From positions 1 through 48,323 of the forward strand of contig CAMDJP010000018.1 of NCBI GenBank assembly GCA_945900775.1: 48,323 nt of DNA, written 5' to 3'. Source of the stretch: Akkermansia muciniphila. Its GTDB lineage: Bacteria > Verrucomicrobiota > Verrucomicrobiia > Limisphaerales > SIAT01. A model generated the notes under the pieces. That model saw only the letters and a list, made by a program, of their open reading frames with translations, had not been told where the DNA came from and did not search any database. Below, one piece after another: positions 8,650 to 16,688 of the stretch. Numbering within the stretch: the stretch's first letter is position 1; each line of letters starts with the position of its first letter. Both the position numbers and the translations under genes were made by a program.

Positions 8650-9522
8650 TCAGAGCGGCGCGATAGCGGTCCAATTTGTCGCGCCGAACTTGGCGAGAAA
8701 CTTCTCGCGCAGTGCCTCGGCGGCGGAATGCCCCCCCACGAGCGCAAACGTTGTCGAACCGCTGCCGCTCATCAGCGCGGCTTGAGCGCCATTCGCGCGC
8801 AAAAATTCTTGATAGAGGGCGAGGACGGGATATTTGTGCAACGCGGGCGCTTCGAGAGAGTTGTAGAAGGCCGGGCCCGCTGCCGCGAGATTGCTGCCTT
8901 CTAGAAATGCAATCAACTCGCGCGCACGACCAGACCTACCATTCAATGCAGCGGGGAATTTCGCCAGCGACTGATACGCCCACGGCGTGGAAATGCCGAA
9001 ACCCGGATGTACAAGCAGGAGCCACGCGCCACGCAAGGCGGCGAAGAACGCAAGTGACTCGACCTGTTCACCTCGGCCGAGGGCCAGTGCGGGCTGGTGT
9101 TGCAGGAAGAACGGAACGTCGGAGCCGAGGCGTGCGGCGATTGGAAAGAGCTCTTTCGGCGAGAGCGGCTGCCCGAAAAGCTCGTTTAATCCCACTAGCG
9201 TCGTGGCGGCGTTTCCGCTGCCACCGCCGAGACCCGCGGCCATCGGGATGTTCTTCGTGAGATGGATGGAGACGCCGTCGGCAATGCGAGCGGCTTCGAG
9301 GAACGCCGTCGCGGCGCGATGAACGAGATTGGTCGAGTCCACGGGCAACGTGGGGTTGCTGCAGGTGAGTTGGATTCCCGCGCCACCGCGCTTGAACGTG
9401 AGCTCATCGTGCAGCGCCACCGGCTGCATCACGGTCTCTAGTTCGTGGAAGCCGTCAGTGCGCTTGCCGAGAATATTCAGCAGCAGGTTGACTTTGCAAC
9501 CGGATGGACGGGTGAGCGTCAT
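8650..9522 (-). CDS. ispE: 4-diphosphocytidyl-2-C-methyl-D-erythritol kinase IspE
   Basis: IspE phosphorylates CDP-methylerythritol in the MEP pathway to isoprenoids, in the cytoplasm. It is a GHMP-family kinase. The N-terminal SGCKVNLLLNILGKRTDG carries the catalytic Lys (residue 10), and the ATP loop PMAAGLGGGSGNAATTL is at 93-109. RLGSDVPFF holds the catalytic Asp (135), and the third motif is ALMSGSGSTTFAL near the C-terminus. 290 residues, the usual length. It begins 18 bases after tatC on the same strand, so it is probably the last gene of the tol-tat block. Confidence 0.95.
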   Translation of the reverse strand: MTLTRPSGCKVNLLLNILGKRTDGFHELETVMQPVALHDELTFKRGGAGIQLTCSNPTLPVDSTNLVHRAATAFLEAARIADGVSIHLTKNIPMAAGLGGGSGNAATTLVGLNELFGQPLSPKELFPIAARLGSDVPFFLQHQPALALGRGEQVESLAFFAALRGAWLLLVHPGFGISTPWAYQSLAKFPAALNGRSGRARELIAFLEGSNLAAAGPAFYNSLEAPALHKYPVLALYQEFLRANGAQAALMSGSGSTTFALVGGHSAAEALREKFLAKFGATNWTAIAPL

Positions 9523-9540
9523 TCCGTTCGCTGGCGCCCG

Positions 9541-11049
9541 TTAGGCGGCCGATTCCGCCTTCTTGCGCCGGCGATCCCGCCAGTTCCAGAACCAAGCCAC
9601 CACGATGCAAAACTCGTAGAGGATGTGGAGCGGCGCGGCGAAGAACAGCATCGTGAGCGGATCGCCCGAAGGCGTGATGACAGCCGAGAGTATGAGGTTA
9701 ATGACGACCCAGTAGCGGCGGAAGGCGTTGAGCTTCTTGTGGTCGAGGAGACCAACCTTCACCAGCGTGAGAATAATGACGGGCAGCTGGAAGCCAAGGC
9801 CCATCGCGATCATGAATTTGCAGGCAAACCCGATGTATTCCTCCGCCTGCCATTCGTCGGCGTTGAATCCGAGCCAGTCCGAGAATTCGACCGAGGCCGT
9901 GACCGTGATCGGCAGAATGACGAAGTAGCAGAAGATCACGCCGAGCAGGAAGAGCACCGTGCCGAAGCCCGCCACCTGATAGAGGACGCTCTTCTCGCGC
10001 ACGCGTAGGGCAGGCAGCACGAACTGGCCGATGAAGAAAATGATGAACGGCGAGGCAATCACGATGCCGCCGTAAAAGGCGAGCTTGAGCGCGACCATGA
10101 TGGCGCTAAGCGGGCTCAAATTAATCAGGCCGACCAAGCGTTTGCTCGGGAAGTCGTCACGCGCCGGTCCCGGCTGGATTGCGAGAACGGTGTTCGTACC
10201 GATAGTCACAGGCGCAAACTTGAGCGAATCAATCCTATTCGTACCAGCGTGGTAACGCTTGAGGTCTTCCACACGAATCTTTGCGAGTTGGTTCGTGCCC
10301 AGGAAAAGAGGCACTGCGGTTTGTTGCTTGGGCGTGGCGGCGTAAAGATTGACGTCGTAAAGTCTGCCCGAAACATAGAGCTTCTGTCCGGTAACAAGCG
10401 GACGCGCCAGCACCTCCACGAGCCAGTTACCGCCCACCAGGGAAATCATCATCGCGACCAGCACGGCCGACATGACCTTGATGAGGACCCAACGAAAATC
10501 TTCAAGGTGATCGAGGAACGCCTTGATTGGGCCGCCACCCTCCTCGGCTGGTTCCGGCTCCGGCTCGCTCGGCGGAGGTGGCACGTAACCAGTGGAGCCG
10601 GCACCGCCTGCACCACCATCGTTGCCACTGTGATGATCTCCGTAATCGCTGTGGTGCGAATCGTAACCGGTGTCGTGATGAGTATCGTGCTGGCCGGAAT
10701 AATCGTGGTGCTCGTCCCGCTGCTCATGTTGACGATGATAGTAATCCGCATCCTTCTCCTCTGAGTTCGGAGCAATTACAGGATCAGTGGAAGCAGGCTT
10801 AGAAGCGGAGACCGTGGAATCTTCCCCAGACGTGGCGCTGGCTTGAGTCTCAGCATCGGCGGAAAGCGACGGCGCAGGCGCATCGGTCGGCGACGGCGCG
10901 GGAGACGCAGATTTCTCAGGAAGCGACGCGGAGGAATTTTCGGTCTCGATCAGAGGTAGGTCAGCCTGAGTAGGCAGGTTCTCATTTGGAGACGCGGAAC
11001 GCGCATCACCCAATCCCTGAATGGGCTCACCCTCTGGCTCGCGGGCCAT
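9541..11049 (-). CDS. tatC: Sec-independent translocase TatC with long His/Asp-rich N-terminal extension
   Basis: TatC binds twin-arginine signal peptides and with TatA exports folded proteins. The core starts near residue 175: FLDHLEDFRWVLIK matches the HLxELRxRL cytoplasmic segment. VREKSVLY keeps the Glu equivalent to E. coli E103, and six hydrophobic segments follow. At 502 residues it is twice the usual 250-260. Two additions explain this: about 174 N-terminal residues, Ser/Pro/Ala/Glu-rich and then with 11 His plus many Asp between residues 105 and 140, and a first periplasmic loop of roughly 90 residues (about 217-305) instead of about 30. It starts 12 bases after tatA. Confidence 0.93.
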   Translation of the reverse strand: MAREPEGEPIQGLGDARSASPNENLPTQADLPLIETENSSASLPEKSASPAPSPTDAPAPSLSADAETQASATSGEDSTVSASKPASTDPVIAPNSEEKDADYYHRQHEQRDEHHDYSGQHDTHHDTGYDSHHSDYGDHHSGNDGGAGGAGSTGYVPPPPSEPEPEPAEEGGGPIKAFLDHLEDFRWVLIKVMSAVLVAMMISLVGGNWLVEVLARPLVTGQKLYVSGRLYDVNLYAATPKQQTAVPLFLGTNQLAKIRVEDLKRYHAGTNRIDSLKFAPVTIGTNTVLAIQPGPARDDFPSKRLVGLINLSPLSAIMVALKLAFYGGIVIASPFIIFFIGQFVLPALRVREKSVLYQVAGFGTVLFLLGVIFCYFVILPITVTASVEFSDWLGFNADEWQAEEYIGFACKFMIAMGLGFQLPVIILTLVKVGLLDHKKLNAFRRYWVVINLILSAVITPSGDPLTMLFFAAPLHILYEFCIVVAWFWNWRDRRRKKAESAA

Positions 11050-11061
11050 TGCGGGGAAGGA

Positions 11062-11349
11062 TTAGGCGGACTTGGCGTCCGACTGGCTGCCAGCACCCGA
11101 CTTCGACTGCTCAGCAGCCGCAGCGGGGGCGGGAGTCGGGGCGACCTGTTGAACCTGATGGGTGTGAGTATCCTCGACTGAGCGCTGGAATTCCTGCTGC
11201 ATGTCGGTGGAGGCCTTTTTGAATTCCTTGATGCCCTGACCGAGGCCCTTGGCTAGCTCGGGGAGTTTCTTCGCGCCGAAGAAGAGGAGCAGGACAGCGA
11301 TGATCAGGACAATCTCGCCCCAACCGAGACCAAACATCAACATATTCAT
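11062..11349 (-). CDS. tatA: Twin-arginine translocase subunit TatA/TatB-like
   Basis: A 95-residue protein with one N-terminal TM ([20 protein letters not shown]), the FGxxKLPEL hinge and the amphipathic helix ([15 protein letters not shown]). A Pro/Ala/Ser-rich tail follows. TatA oligomerises to form the Tat pore. The ATG at 11349 is supported by an AAGG nine bases upstream. No separate tatB is seen, so this may serve as TatA in a two-component TatAC system. It lies directly before tatC and 95 bases after pal, with a terminator-like hairpin in that gap. Confidence 0.93.
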   Translation of the reverse strand: MNMLMFGLGWGEIVLIIAVLLLFFGAKKLPELAKGLGQGIKEFKKASTDMQQEFQRSVEDTHTHQVQQVAPTPAPAAAAEQSKSGAGSQSDAKSA

Positions 11350-11392
11350 GGTAGAAAACCTTACGGGTAAAAACGGCGCTTTAGCAACAACT

Positions 11393-11427
11393 AAAAGGCC
11401 GACAATCTGTGGAGTCAGACGTCGGCC
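11393..11427 (-). terminator. Terminator/attenuator-like hairpin between pal and tatA
   Basis: On the minus strand, GGCCGAC and GTCGGCC form a perfect 7-bp outer stem. An inner TCTG/CAGA pairing follows, and then TTTTAG. It lies just after the pal stop and before tatA, so it could end the tol-pal transcript or attenuate read-through into tatAC-ispE. The U-run is short, so efficiency is uncertain. Confidence 0.55.
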
Positions 11428-11444
11428 AGTGGAACGGCTTTCAA

Positions 11445-12080
11445 TTATTTCTTCTTCGGCTCGAGCAGGATGAACTCTCCGCGGCGGTTCTTGGCCCACG
11501 CAACCTCCGTCTGACCCGCATCCGCTGGCTTGTCCTCGCCGAAACTCAAAGTGCGAATACGATCGCCGCTCACCCCGAGCTTGCCGAGTTCCCCACGCAA
11601 CGCGAGCGCACGTCGTTCGCCCAACGAGCGGTTGTACTCCTCAGTGCCACGCTCATCGCAATGCCCTTCGATCAGCAGTAAATCGCCCGGCTTGCTCTTC
11701 AGATGCTTGGCCACGTCATCCACCTTCTTCTGCTGATTCGCCTTCACCGTTGCGCTATCGAAATCAAAGGTCACCATCTGCGACTGGAAGAACGCGCGGT
11801 TCGGCACCGCGTCAGCGAAGCGATCCAAGCCCGCGGTATTGGTATTCGCATTCTCGAACGGTCCCTGCGGTCCAGTTGGGATGGTGGTACCGGGACCAAC
11901 AGGCGGAATGGTGGTGCCAGGACCAGGACCAACTGGTGGCGTCGTGTCGGGACCACCAACGGTCGCGCCGGTGCCGGGGATGTTCGTGAGCCTGACCGAC
12001 CGCTGTCCGGTGCAGGCAACCGCGGCGAGAAGAATGACCGCTGCAAGGAAGGTCAGAGTTTGGTTGTGGATTTTTTTCAT
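11445..12080 (-). CDS. pal: Peptidoglycan-associated lipoprotein Pal
   Basis: Pal ties the outer membrane to peptidoglycan and docks with TolB. A signal peptide ends in the lipobox LLAAVAC with the acylated Cys at residue 23. A Gly/Pro/Thr linker with near-repeats follows ([20 protein letters not shown]). The OmpA-like domain covers about residues 95-205, with [33 protein letters not shown] (peptidoglycan-binding) and SFGEDKP. 211 residues. It follows tolB by 29 bases, the classic tol-pal order. Confidence 0.95.
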   Translation of the reverse strand: MKKIHNQTLTFLAAVILLAAVACTGQRSVRLTNIPGTGATVGGPDTTPPVGPGPGTTIPPVGPGTTIPTGPQGPFENANTNTAGLDRFADAVPNRAFFQSQMVTFDFDSATVKANQQKKVDDVAKHLKSKPGDLLLIEGHCDERGTEEYNRSLGERRALALRGELGKLGVSGDRIRTLSFGEDKPADAGQTEVAWAKNRRGEFILLEPKKK

Positions 12081-12109
12081 TGTATTAAAATTTAATCAGA
12101 GAAATCGAT

Positions 12110-13300
12110 TTACCTCGCCCACGAAGGCTGCGAGCTGCTCCCTGAGAACGCTGGCACATCTTTCACCTGTTTGGTCGGCACGTCAAGCAGAGAGAGAGTG
12201 CGTTTTCCACCGCTGCGCTTGGTCAGAATGAGCGTGCGACTGTTCGCCGCCCACGAGGGATCTTCGCCGTCGGCCAGCACTTTCGCCTCGCCGCCCTCGG
12301 CTGGGACCACGCATATGGAGAAGCCGCCCATCTGCGCCGTGAACGCGATGGTCGTGCCATCGGGCGACCAACTCGGCTCCGAAGGATTCAATACACCCGA
12401 GGTGGCGATTCGCATGATGGGGCCTCCGGTGGAAAGCGCCTTGGCGAGCACGCGGCGTCCGCCCATCTTCGTCACAAAGGCGACCCAGCGACCGTCCGGC
12501 GACCAACAAGGCGAGGATTCGTCCTCGTCGCGCGTCTCGGTGAGGCGATGGAGGTTCTTGCCGTTGGAAGAAGCAACCCACACGTCGGGGCTGTTGGCCT
12601 TGCTCAGGATCATCGCCACGCGGCCGTCGTTCGCTATGGCTGGCGCAGTGTTCAAGCCCGAGTGACGCGCCACAATCTCGCGCCCGCCAGTACCGAGGTT
12701 GTGCGCGAGGATGGTCGTGTTCTCGACGCCCGACATCGTGAGGTACGCCGTGTAATAAAGGGAACGGTTGCCCGGTGCCCACGTCGGCGCGGCGACAATC
12801 ACGCCATCGGCGGTCACGGCCGTGGGACTGTGACCGTCATAGTCGGCGACGAAAATTTCGCTGGCGCGGCCGGTGTCCATCTTGAAAGCGACCCGCGTCT
12901 GCGCGATGCCTTTCTTGCCGGTGAGCGAGAGAACCACGGCGTCCGATAGTGCGTGCGCCTGCTGACGTGGCGTTCCGCCGCTGAAGGTCTTATCGAAAAG
13001 CCCGGCGTTGTTGCGATCGCTCAGCATACCGCGCACGGCATCGGTGTTGCTGCCGGCGAGCTTGTAAGCAGCACGCTCCGCCTCGACCATCTTGAAACCA
13101 GCCACCTCCAGATCGAACCGTAGCACGCGGTCCACCTCGCCTGTGTAGCCGGAGATGTAGAAGGGAATTAGCTTGGTGGGATCATACTCCTTGATGACGG
13201 TGAGGCGGTTGGGATCCGTTGACTCCTGCGCGGGGGAGATTGAAACGAACGCCACACAGAGCGCAGCGGACCACATCGAGAAAAGGGAAAGAGATTTCAT
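12110..13300 (-). CDS. tolB: Tol-Pal system protein TolB
   Basis: A periplasmic beta-propeller that shuttles between Pal and TolA. The N-terminal signal peptide (MKSLSLFSMWSAALCVAFVS, cleavage near SPAQ) precedes a small alpha/beta domain (about 30-150). A C-terminal propeller with PD40-type repeats follows, seen as CWSPDGRWVAFVTK, SWSPDGTTIAFTAQ and PTWAPGNRSLYYTA. 396 residues, slightly short of E. coli TolB plus signal. Its ATG overlaps the tolA stop by four bases. Confidence 0.93.
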   Translation of the reverse strand: MKSLSLFSMWSAALCVAFVSISPAQESTDPNRLTVIKEYDPTKLIPFYISGYTGEVDRVLRFDLEVAGFKMVEAERAAYKLAGSNTDAVRGMLSDRNNAGLFDKTFSGGTPRQQAHALSDAVVLSLTGKKGIAQTRVAFKMDTGRASEIFVADYDGHSPTAVTADGVIVAAPTWAPGNRSLYYTAYLTMSGVENTTILAHNLGTGGREIVARHSGLNTAPAIANDGRVAMILSKANSPDVWVASSNGKNLHRLTETRDEDESSPCWSPDGRWVAFVTKMGGRRVLAKALSTGGPIMRIATSGVLNPSEPSWSPDGTTIAFTAQMGGFSICVVPAEGGEAKVLADGEDPSWAANSRTLILTKRSGGKRTLSLLDVPTKQVKDVPAFSGSSSQPSWAR

Positions 13301-14208
13301 CCGAGTTGGCGTTTGGCTTTGAGATTGAAATCGAGTTGGAAGGTGCGCTGGCCGTCGCGAATGCTCTCGGGGAACGGGCGACCGATGCTCTGCACCTTGT
13401 CGAGGGCGCGCTGCACGGATTTGTCGAGAGCGCCGACGCCCGCCTTGCGCGAGACGGAGGCCTTGAGCACGGTGCCGTCGCGCGCGATAGTCACGGTGAC
13501 CTGCACGATGAGATTATCGTCGGCAATGTCGTTCGGCGTGATCCACGCGTTATGGTAGACCGCGATCACGTACTGACCGTAGTTAACGAAACCCTCGCCG
13601 CCCGCGCCCGGCGTGCCGATGCTGACGCCCTGCGAGAGGCTGCTCCTGAGGGCCGTGAGGGAGTTGTTGATCTTAGAGCCAGCGGCGGCGAGTCGAGCGA
13701 TCTCTCGGTCGCGGGCGGCCGTGTCGGCGGCGGCTTTGGCCTTGGCCTGATCGTCCGCGGCGCGCGTCACGACCTTGCTGGTATTGACTTTGATTTTACT
13801 GGGCGCAGTCTTCTCCACGGTCTTCGGCGGCTCGACCTTAGTGTCGGTCTTCTTCGGCACGCTCTTCTCGATCGGAATCGTCTCGACCTTCTTAGGTACC
13901 TCTACCTTGGCGGGCGGTTCGACGACTGTCTCCTTCGGCGGCGTAGGCGGTGTGACGACTTCAACCGGAGGGGTCGGAGCGGGAGGTGTCGGAGTCGGCG
14001 CAGCGACGCTCGCCGTGGATTCTGGGCCGGGCGAGCCACCGCGCGCGAGCGCGTCCTCGACAATTTTCGCGTTGAGCAAGTCGAGCGGCACGGCTGACTG
14101 CTCCTTGTGGCGGGCGTTGAAGAACGCCGTGCCGAGGAAAAGCACCGCCAGCAGCAGCAGGTGGGCGCCTGCCGAGAGCACGAAACATTTTTTCTGGAGC
14201 TGGCTCAT
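13297..14208 (-). CDS. tolA: TolA/TonB-type energy-transducing protein
   Basis: A 303-residue inner-membrane protein with one N-terminal TM (SAGAHLLLLAVLFLGTAFF). A long Pro/Thr/Lys/Glu-rich spacer covers about residues 60-135 (PTPTPPAPTPPVEVVTPP), and an Ala/Arg/Asp helical stretch follows (DDQAKAKAAADTAARDREI). The C-terminal domain is TonB/TolA-like (VIAVYHNAWI, then LIVQVTVTIARDGTVLKAS, then LDKSVQRALDKV). Its position between tolR and tolB gives the TolA call; by domain alone it could be labelled TonB family. It abuts tolR with no gap. Confidence 0.88.
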   Translation of the reverse strand: MSQLQKKCFVLSAGAHLLLLAVLFLGTAFFNARHKEQSAVPLDLLNAKIVEDALARGGSPGPESTASVAAPTPTPPAPTPPVEVVTPPTPPKETVVEPPAKVEVPKKVETIPIEKSVPKKTDTKVEPPKTVEKTAPSKIKVNTSKVVTRAADDQAKAKAAADTAARDREIARLAAAGSKINNSLTALRSSLSQGVSIGTPGAGGEGFVNYGQYVIAVYHNAWITPNDIADDNLIVQVTVTIARDGTVLKASVSRKAGVGALDKSVQRALDKVQSIGRPFPESIRDGQRTFQLDFNLKAKRQLG

Positions 14209-14622
14209 CTATTTCACCACTGCCGTGCGAAAGGAGAAGCGCGTGATGCCGTTCTTCTGACAGCGCTCGATTACCGCGTAAAGGTGCTTGTTCAGTCCGT
14301 TCTCATCGGCCCGAATATACACTATCGTGTTTGGGTTGGCTCGGAAAGCCTGCACCAACTCGGCCTCGACCTGCTCGAGCGAGAGCGGCCTGCGGTCGAG
14401 CAGATAGACCCCCTTGGGGCTAATCTCCACGGTGCGAATGTCGTTCTTCTCGATCGGTCGGTCGATCTTGCCGCCGGCGGGCAGCTTCAGCTCGATCCCC
14501 TGCTCCAGAAGCGGCGTAGTGATGATGAAGATGATCAGCAGCACGAACGCCAGGTCGAGCAGTGGGGTGATGTTGATGTCGTTCAACGTCACCAGCGAAT
14601 TGCGTTGGGAGAAGCGGCGCAT
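14209..14622 (-). CDS. tolR: ExbD/TolR proton-channel subunit
   Basis: A 137-residue protein with one TM. The motif NDINITPLLDLAFVLLIIF carries the key membrane Asp (residue 23) that takes part in proton flow with TolQ. The periplasmic part ends in the usual ExbD segment (YIRADENGLNKHLYAVIERC, then GITRFSFRT). It lies 9 bases after tolQ and abuts tolA. The tolA-tolB-pal context favours TolR over ExbD. Confidence 0.92.
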   Translation of the reverse strand: MRRFSQRNSLVTLNDINITPLLDLAFVLLIIFIITTPLLEQGIELKLPAGGKIDRPIEKNDIRTVEISPKGVYLLDRRPLSLEQVEAELVQAFRANPNTIVYIRADENGLNKHLYAVIERCQKNGITRFSFRTAVVK

Positions 14623-14631
14623 GGCGAGAGG

Positions 14632-15348
14632 CTACAGCCCGTCCTCCTTCAGGTATTCCGTCTCAATCTTCGAGACGAGCTCCTGCGCGAAGTTATCCAG
14701 CGTCACTGTCTCCACGCGTAAATTGTGCACAAGCCAGTTGTAGCCGAACATCGAGGGGATTGCCACCAGCAGGCCGGCTACCGTGGTGACCAGCGCCGCC
14801 GCCACACCCGGCGCCATCGTCGCGAGGTCCGCCGATCCCTTCATCGCCACCGCGCTAAAGGTACTCATCACGCCCCACACCGTGCCGAGCAAACCGAGAA
14901 ACGGCGCACCGCTCACCGCAATCGCGAGCAGGATGAGTCCCGACTCGAGCTTGAGTGATTCACGCGCCACCGCGCCTTCGAGAGTTCGTTTCACGTGTTC
15001 AACCGATTTCAATGAGAGCGACGGCTTCCGTTCGCCGCCAACCGTCTTCAGGCGCTTATCCAATTCCAAGCAGCCCTCGTGATAGACGGCAAAGAGCGGA
15101 CAACCCTCCACTGTCACACGGCGGTCGAAGATGCCGAGAACCGTCGACTGATTGCGAAACTCCGCGTCGAAGTAGCTATTGAACTGCTTGGCCTTACGCA
15201 TCTGAAGCGCCTTGGAGACCATGATTGACCAAGCGAAAACCGAGAAGAGGCCCAAAAGCACGATGATGGCCTTGCCCTCCATCGTGGCCTTGTTCCACAC
15301 AAAGACCAATTCCATCTGCTGGCTTGCCGCCAGAAACGCAAAACTCAT
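14632..15348 (-). CDS. tolQ: MotA/TolQ/ExbB proton channel protein TolQ
   Basis: A 238-residue protein with three TM segments: IIVLLGLFSVFAWSIMVSKA, LLAIAVSGAPFLGLLGTVWG and LVTTVAGLLVAIPSMFGYNW. GLLGTVWGVMSTFSAVAM is the conserved channel motif. The start at 15348 is fixed by an excellent Shine-Dalgarno, AAGGAGGAGA, right before the ATG. An upstream in-frame start would place the RBS inside the gene. First gene of tolQ-R-A-B-pal. TolQ and TolR harvest the proton gradient to energise TolA during envelope constriction. Confidence 0.94.
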   Translation of the reverse strand: MSFAFLAASQQMELVFVWNKATMEGKAIIVLLGLFSVFAWSIMVSKALQMRKAKQFNSYFDAEFRNQSTVLGIFDRRVTVEGCPLFAVYHEGCLELDKRLKTVGGERKPSLSLKSVEHVKRTLEGAVARESLKLESGLILLAIAVSGAPFLGLLGTVWGVMSTFSAVAMKGSADLATMAPGVAAALVTTVAGLLVAIPSMFGYNWLVHNLRVETVTLDNFAQELVSKIETEYLKEDGL

Positions 15349-15364
15349 TCTCCTCCTTCTTATT

Positions 15365-15385
15365 TTGCCGCAACTGGAGCGGCAA
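15365..15385 (-). other. Hairpin in tolQ 5' leader
   Basis: A perfect inverted repeat, TTGCCGC, 7-base loop, GCGGCAA, lies between the predicted transcription start and the tolQ Shine-Dalgarno. It could modulate mRNA stability or translation; this is inference from symmetry only. Confidence 0.4.
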
Positions 15386-15389
15386 CACT

Positions 15390-15417
15390 TTTGTAACACG
15401 TTCCAGCGCAGAGTCAA
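15390..15417 (-). promoter_or_regulatory. Sigma-70-like promoter of the tol operon
   Basis: On the minus strand, TTGACT at 15417-15412 and TACAAA at 15395-15390 are separated by 16 bases. This matches the consensus well and would start transcription about 35 bases before the tolQ ATG. No competing promoter is as good in this 260-base gap between tolQ and panE. I see no gene in the gap. Confidence 0.6.
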
Positions 15418-15608
15418 CGCAAATCCCTTCCCCATCGCCCGCCCCTCCTAAAAAAGGGTGCGGAAGTGAGACGCTTTGTCCCTTTTTTGACACAAAAACC
15501 GCCTATCACCCACCCGCGAACGCCATCTTATTCGGCAAAGTTGTTGAAAGGGAAAAAGTCCTTTTTAGCAGCGAACTGGGGTTCCTGAGGATGAAAAACC
15601 CCTCCGTC

Positions 15609-16577
15609 CTAAGAGACGATTGGATTGAGTCGGCTCAAAACTCCGCACTGCGCCACTAGCCGCGGCACGGCCACGCCGGCAAATTGCGCTTGGCGGAGCG
15701 GTTCGAGGAAGAGGCTCTCCAATTCCAATGGCAGGCCGCGCTCGAAATCCACCAGCGTCGACGCGCGGTAGGCGTCCATCACGCGGGTGCGCTCAATCTG
15801 ATTCTCGGCTAGCGCGGGATCAATCTTCAGGTCGAGCGCGTTGGCGGCAGCGATCACCTCGAGCATCAACTCACGCACGAGCCTCTCCCAGCGCACGTCG
15901 GCCAGCAGTCGGTCCGTGGTCCAGCAGGGACCTAGCTTTGTGTCCGCGGACAACTCGCCGCGCAACACGTTCTCGTAGCCGGCCGCAGCAGCGACGCCGA
16001 GACCATTGAATGGGATATTCCAGACCAACTTCTCCCAATGAGCGCGCGCGAGATTGTCCGTCACCGTGCACGGGATGCCCGCGTACCGGAACAGCGTGGC
16101 GATGTCGTGCGTGCGCGGCTCGGGCAAACGGCGGAACTCGCCCAGTATAATCTTACCGTGCGCGAGGTGATGAATGAGGCCCGGCTCGAGGCGGTTCAGA
16201 CAGACGAAGCAGAGGCCGCCGAGAATTTGTTCGGCCGAAAATAATTCGGTAAGCCGCTCCTCGTTGCCGAGGCCGTTCTGCAATGTGAGCACGGCGGTCT
16301 GCGACCCGACGAGCGGCGGCAGAAGTTTTGCGAATTGATTGTTGGCGGTGGTCTTGAGCCCTATGAGAACGAGGTCGCACGGCCCGATTTCCTCGGGCGC
16401 GCGGGCGCACTTCGGCTGCACATGGAAATCGCCATCGGCACTGCGCACGTGCACGCCATGACGTCGCACCGCGTCGTAATCCGATCGGAGAAGGAAATGC
16501 ACCTCGTGCCCGGCGCGGCAGAACTGAGCGCCGTAGTAGCTGCCCAGTGCGCCGCAACCAACCACACCAATCTTCAT
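15609..16577 (-). CDS. panE: 2-dehydropantoate 2-reductase PanE
   Basis: PanE reduces ketopantoate to pantoate with NADPH in pantothenate synthesis. The N-terminal Rossmann motif GVVGCGALGSYYGA lies at residues 4-17. VLIGLKTTANNQ near 72-83 carries the catalytic Lys region, and TLQNGLGNEERL is the family signature. The C-terminal helical domain contains IPFNGLGVAAAAGYENVL and the RASTLVDFERGLPLE substrate segment. 322 residues, normal length. It is a single gene between the tol promoter region and the HU terminator; no panB or panC is near. Confidence 0.9.
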   Translation of the reverse strand: MKIGVVGCGALGSYYGAQFCRAGHEVHFLLRSDYDAVRRHGVHVRSADGDFHVQPKCARAPEEIGPCDLVLIGLKTTANNQFAKLLPPLVGSQTAVLTLQNGLGNEERLTELFSAEQILGGLCFVCLNRLEPGLIHHLAHGKIILGEFRRLPEPRTHDIATLFRYAGIPCTVTDNLARAHWEKLVWNIPFNGLGVAAAAGYENVLRGELSADTKLGPCWTTDRLLADVRWERLVRELMLEVIAAANALDLKIDPALAENQIERTRVMDAYRASTLVDFERGLPLELESLFLEPLRQAQFAGVAVPRLVAQCGVLSRLNPIVS

Positions 16578-16633
16578 AAGGAAAATGTCACGAGGCGGAG
16601 GGGACGTGTCGAGCCGGCAATCTCGAGCGCATC

Positions 16634-16676
16634 CATAAAAAGAAACAGGCGCCCTGTTTCCAAGGCGCCTGTTTTG
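16634..16676 (-). terminator. Rho-independent terminator downstream of HU gene
   Basis: AAACAGGCGCC (16643-16653) and GGCGCCTGTTT (16664-16674) form a perfect 11-bp stem with a 10-base loop. On the minus strand it is followed by the T-rich TTTCTTTTTA. It lies just past the HU stop. Confidence 0.85.
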
Positions 16677-16688
16677 AAAAGGCGAGAA

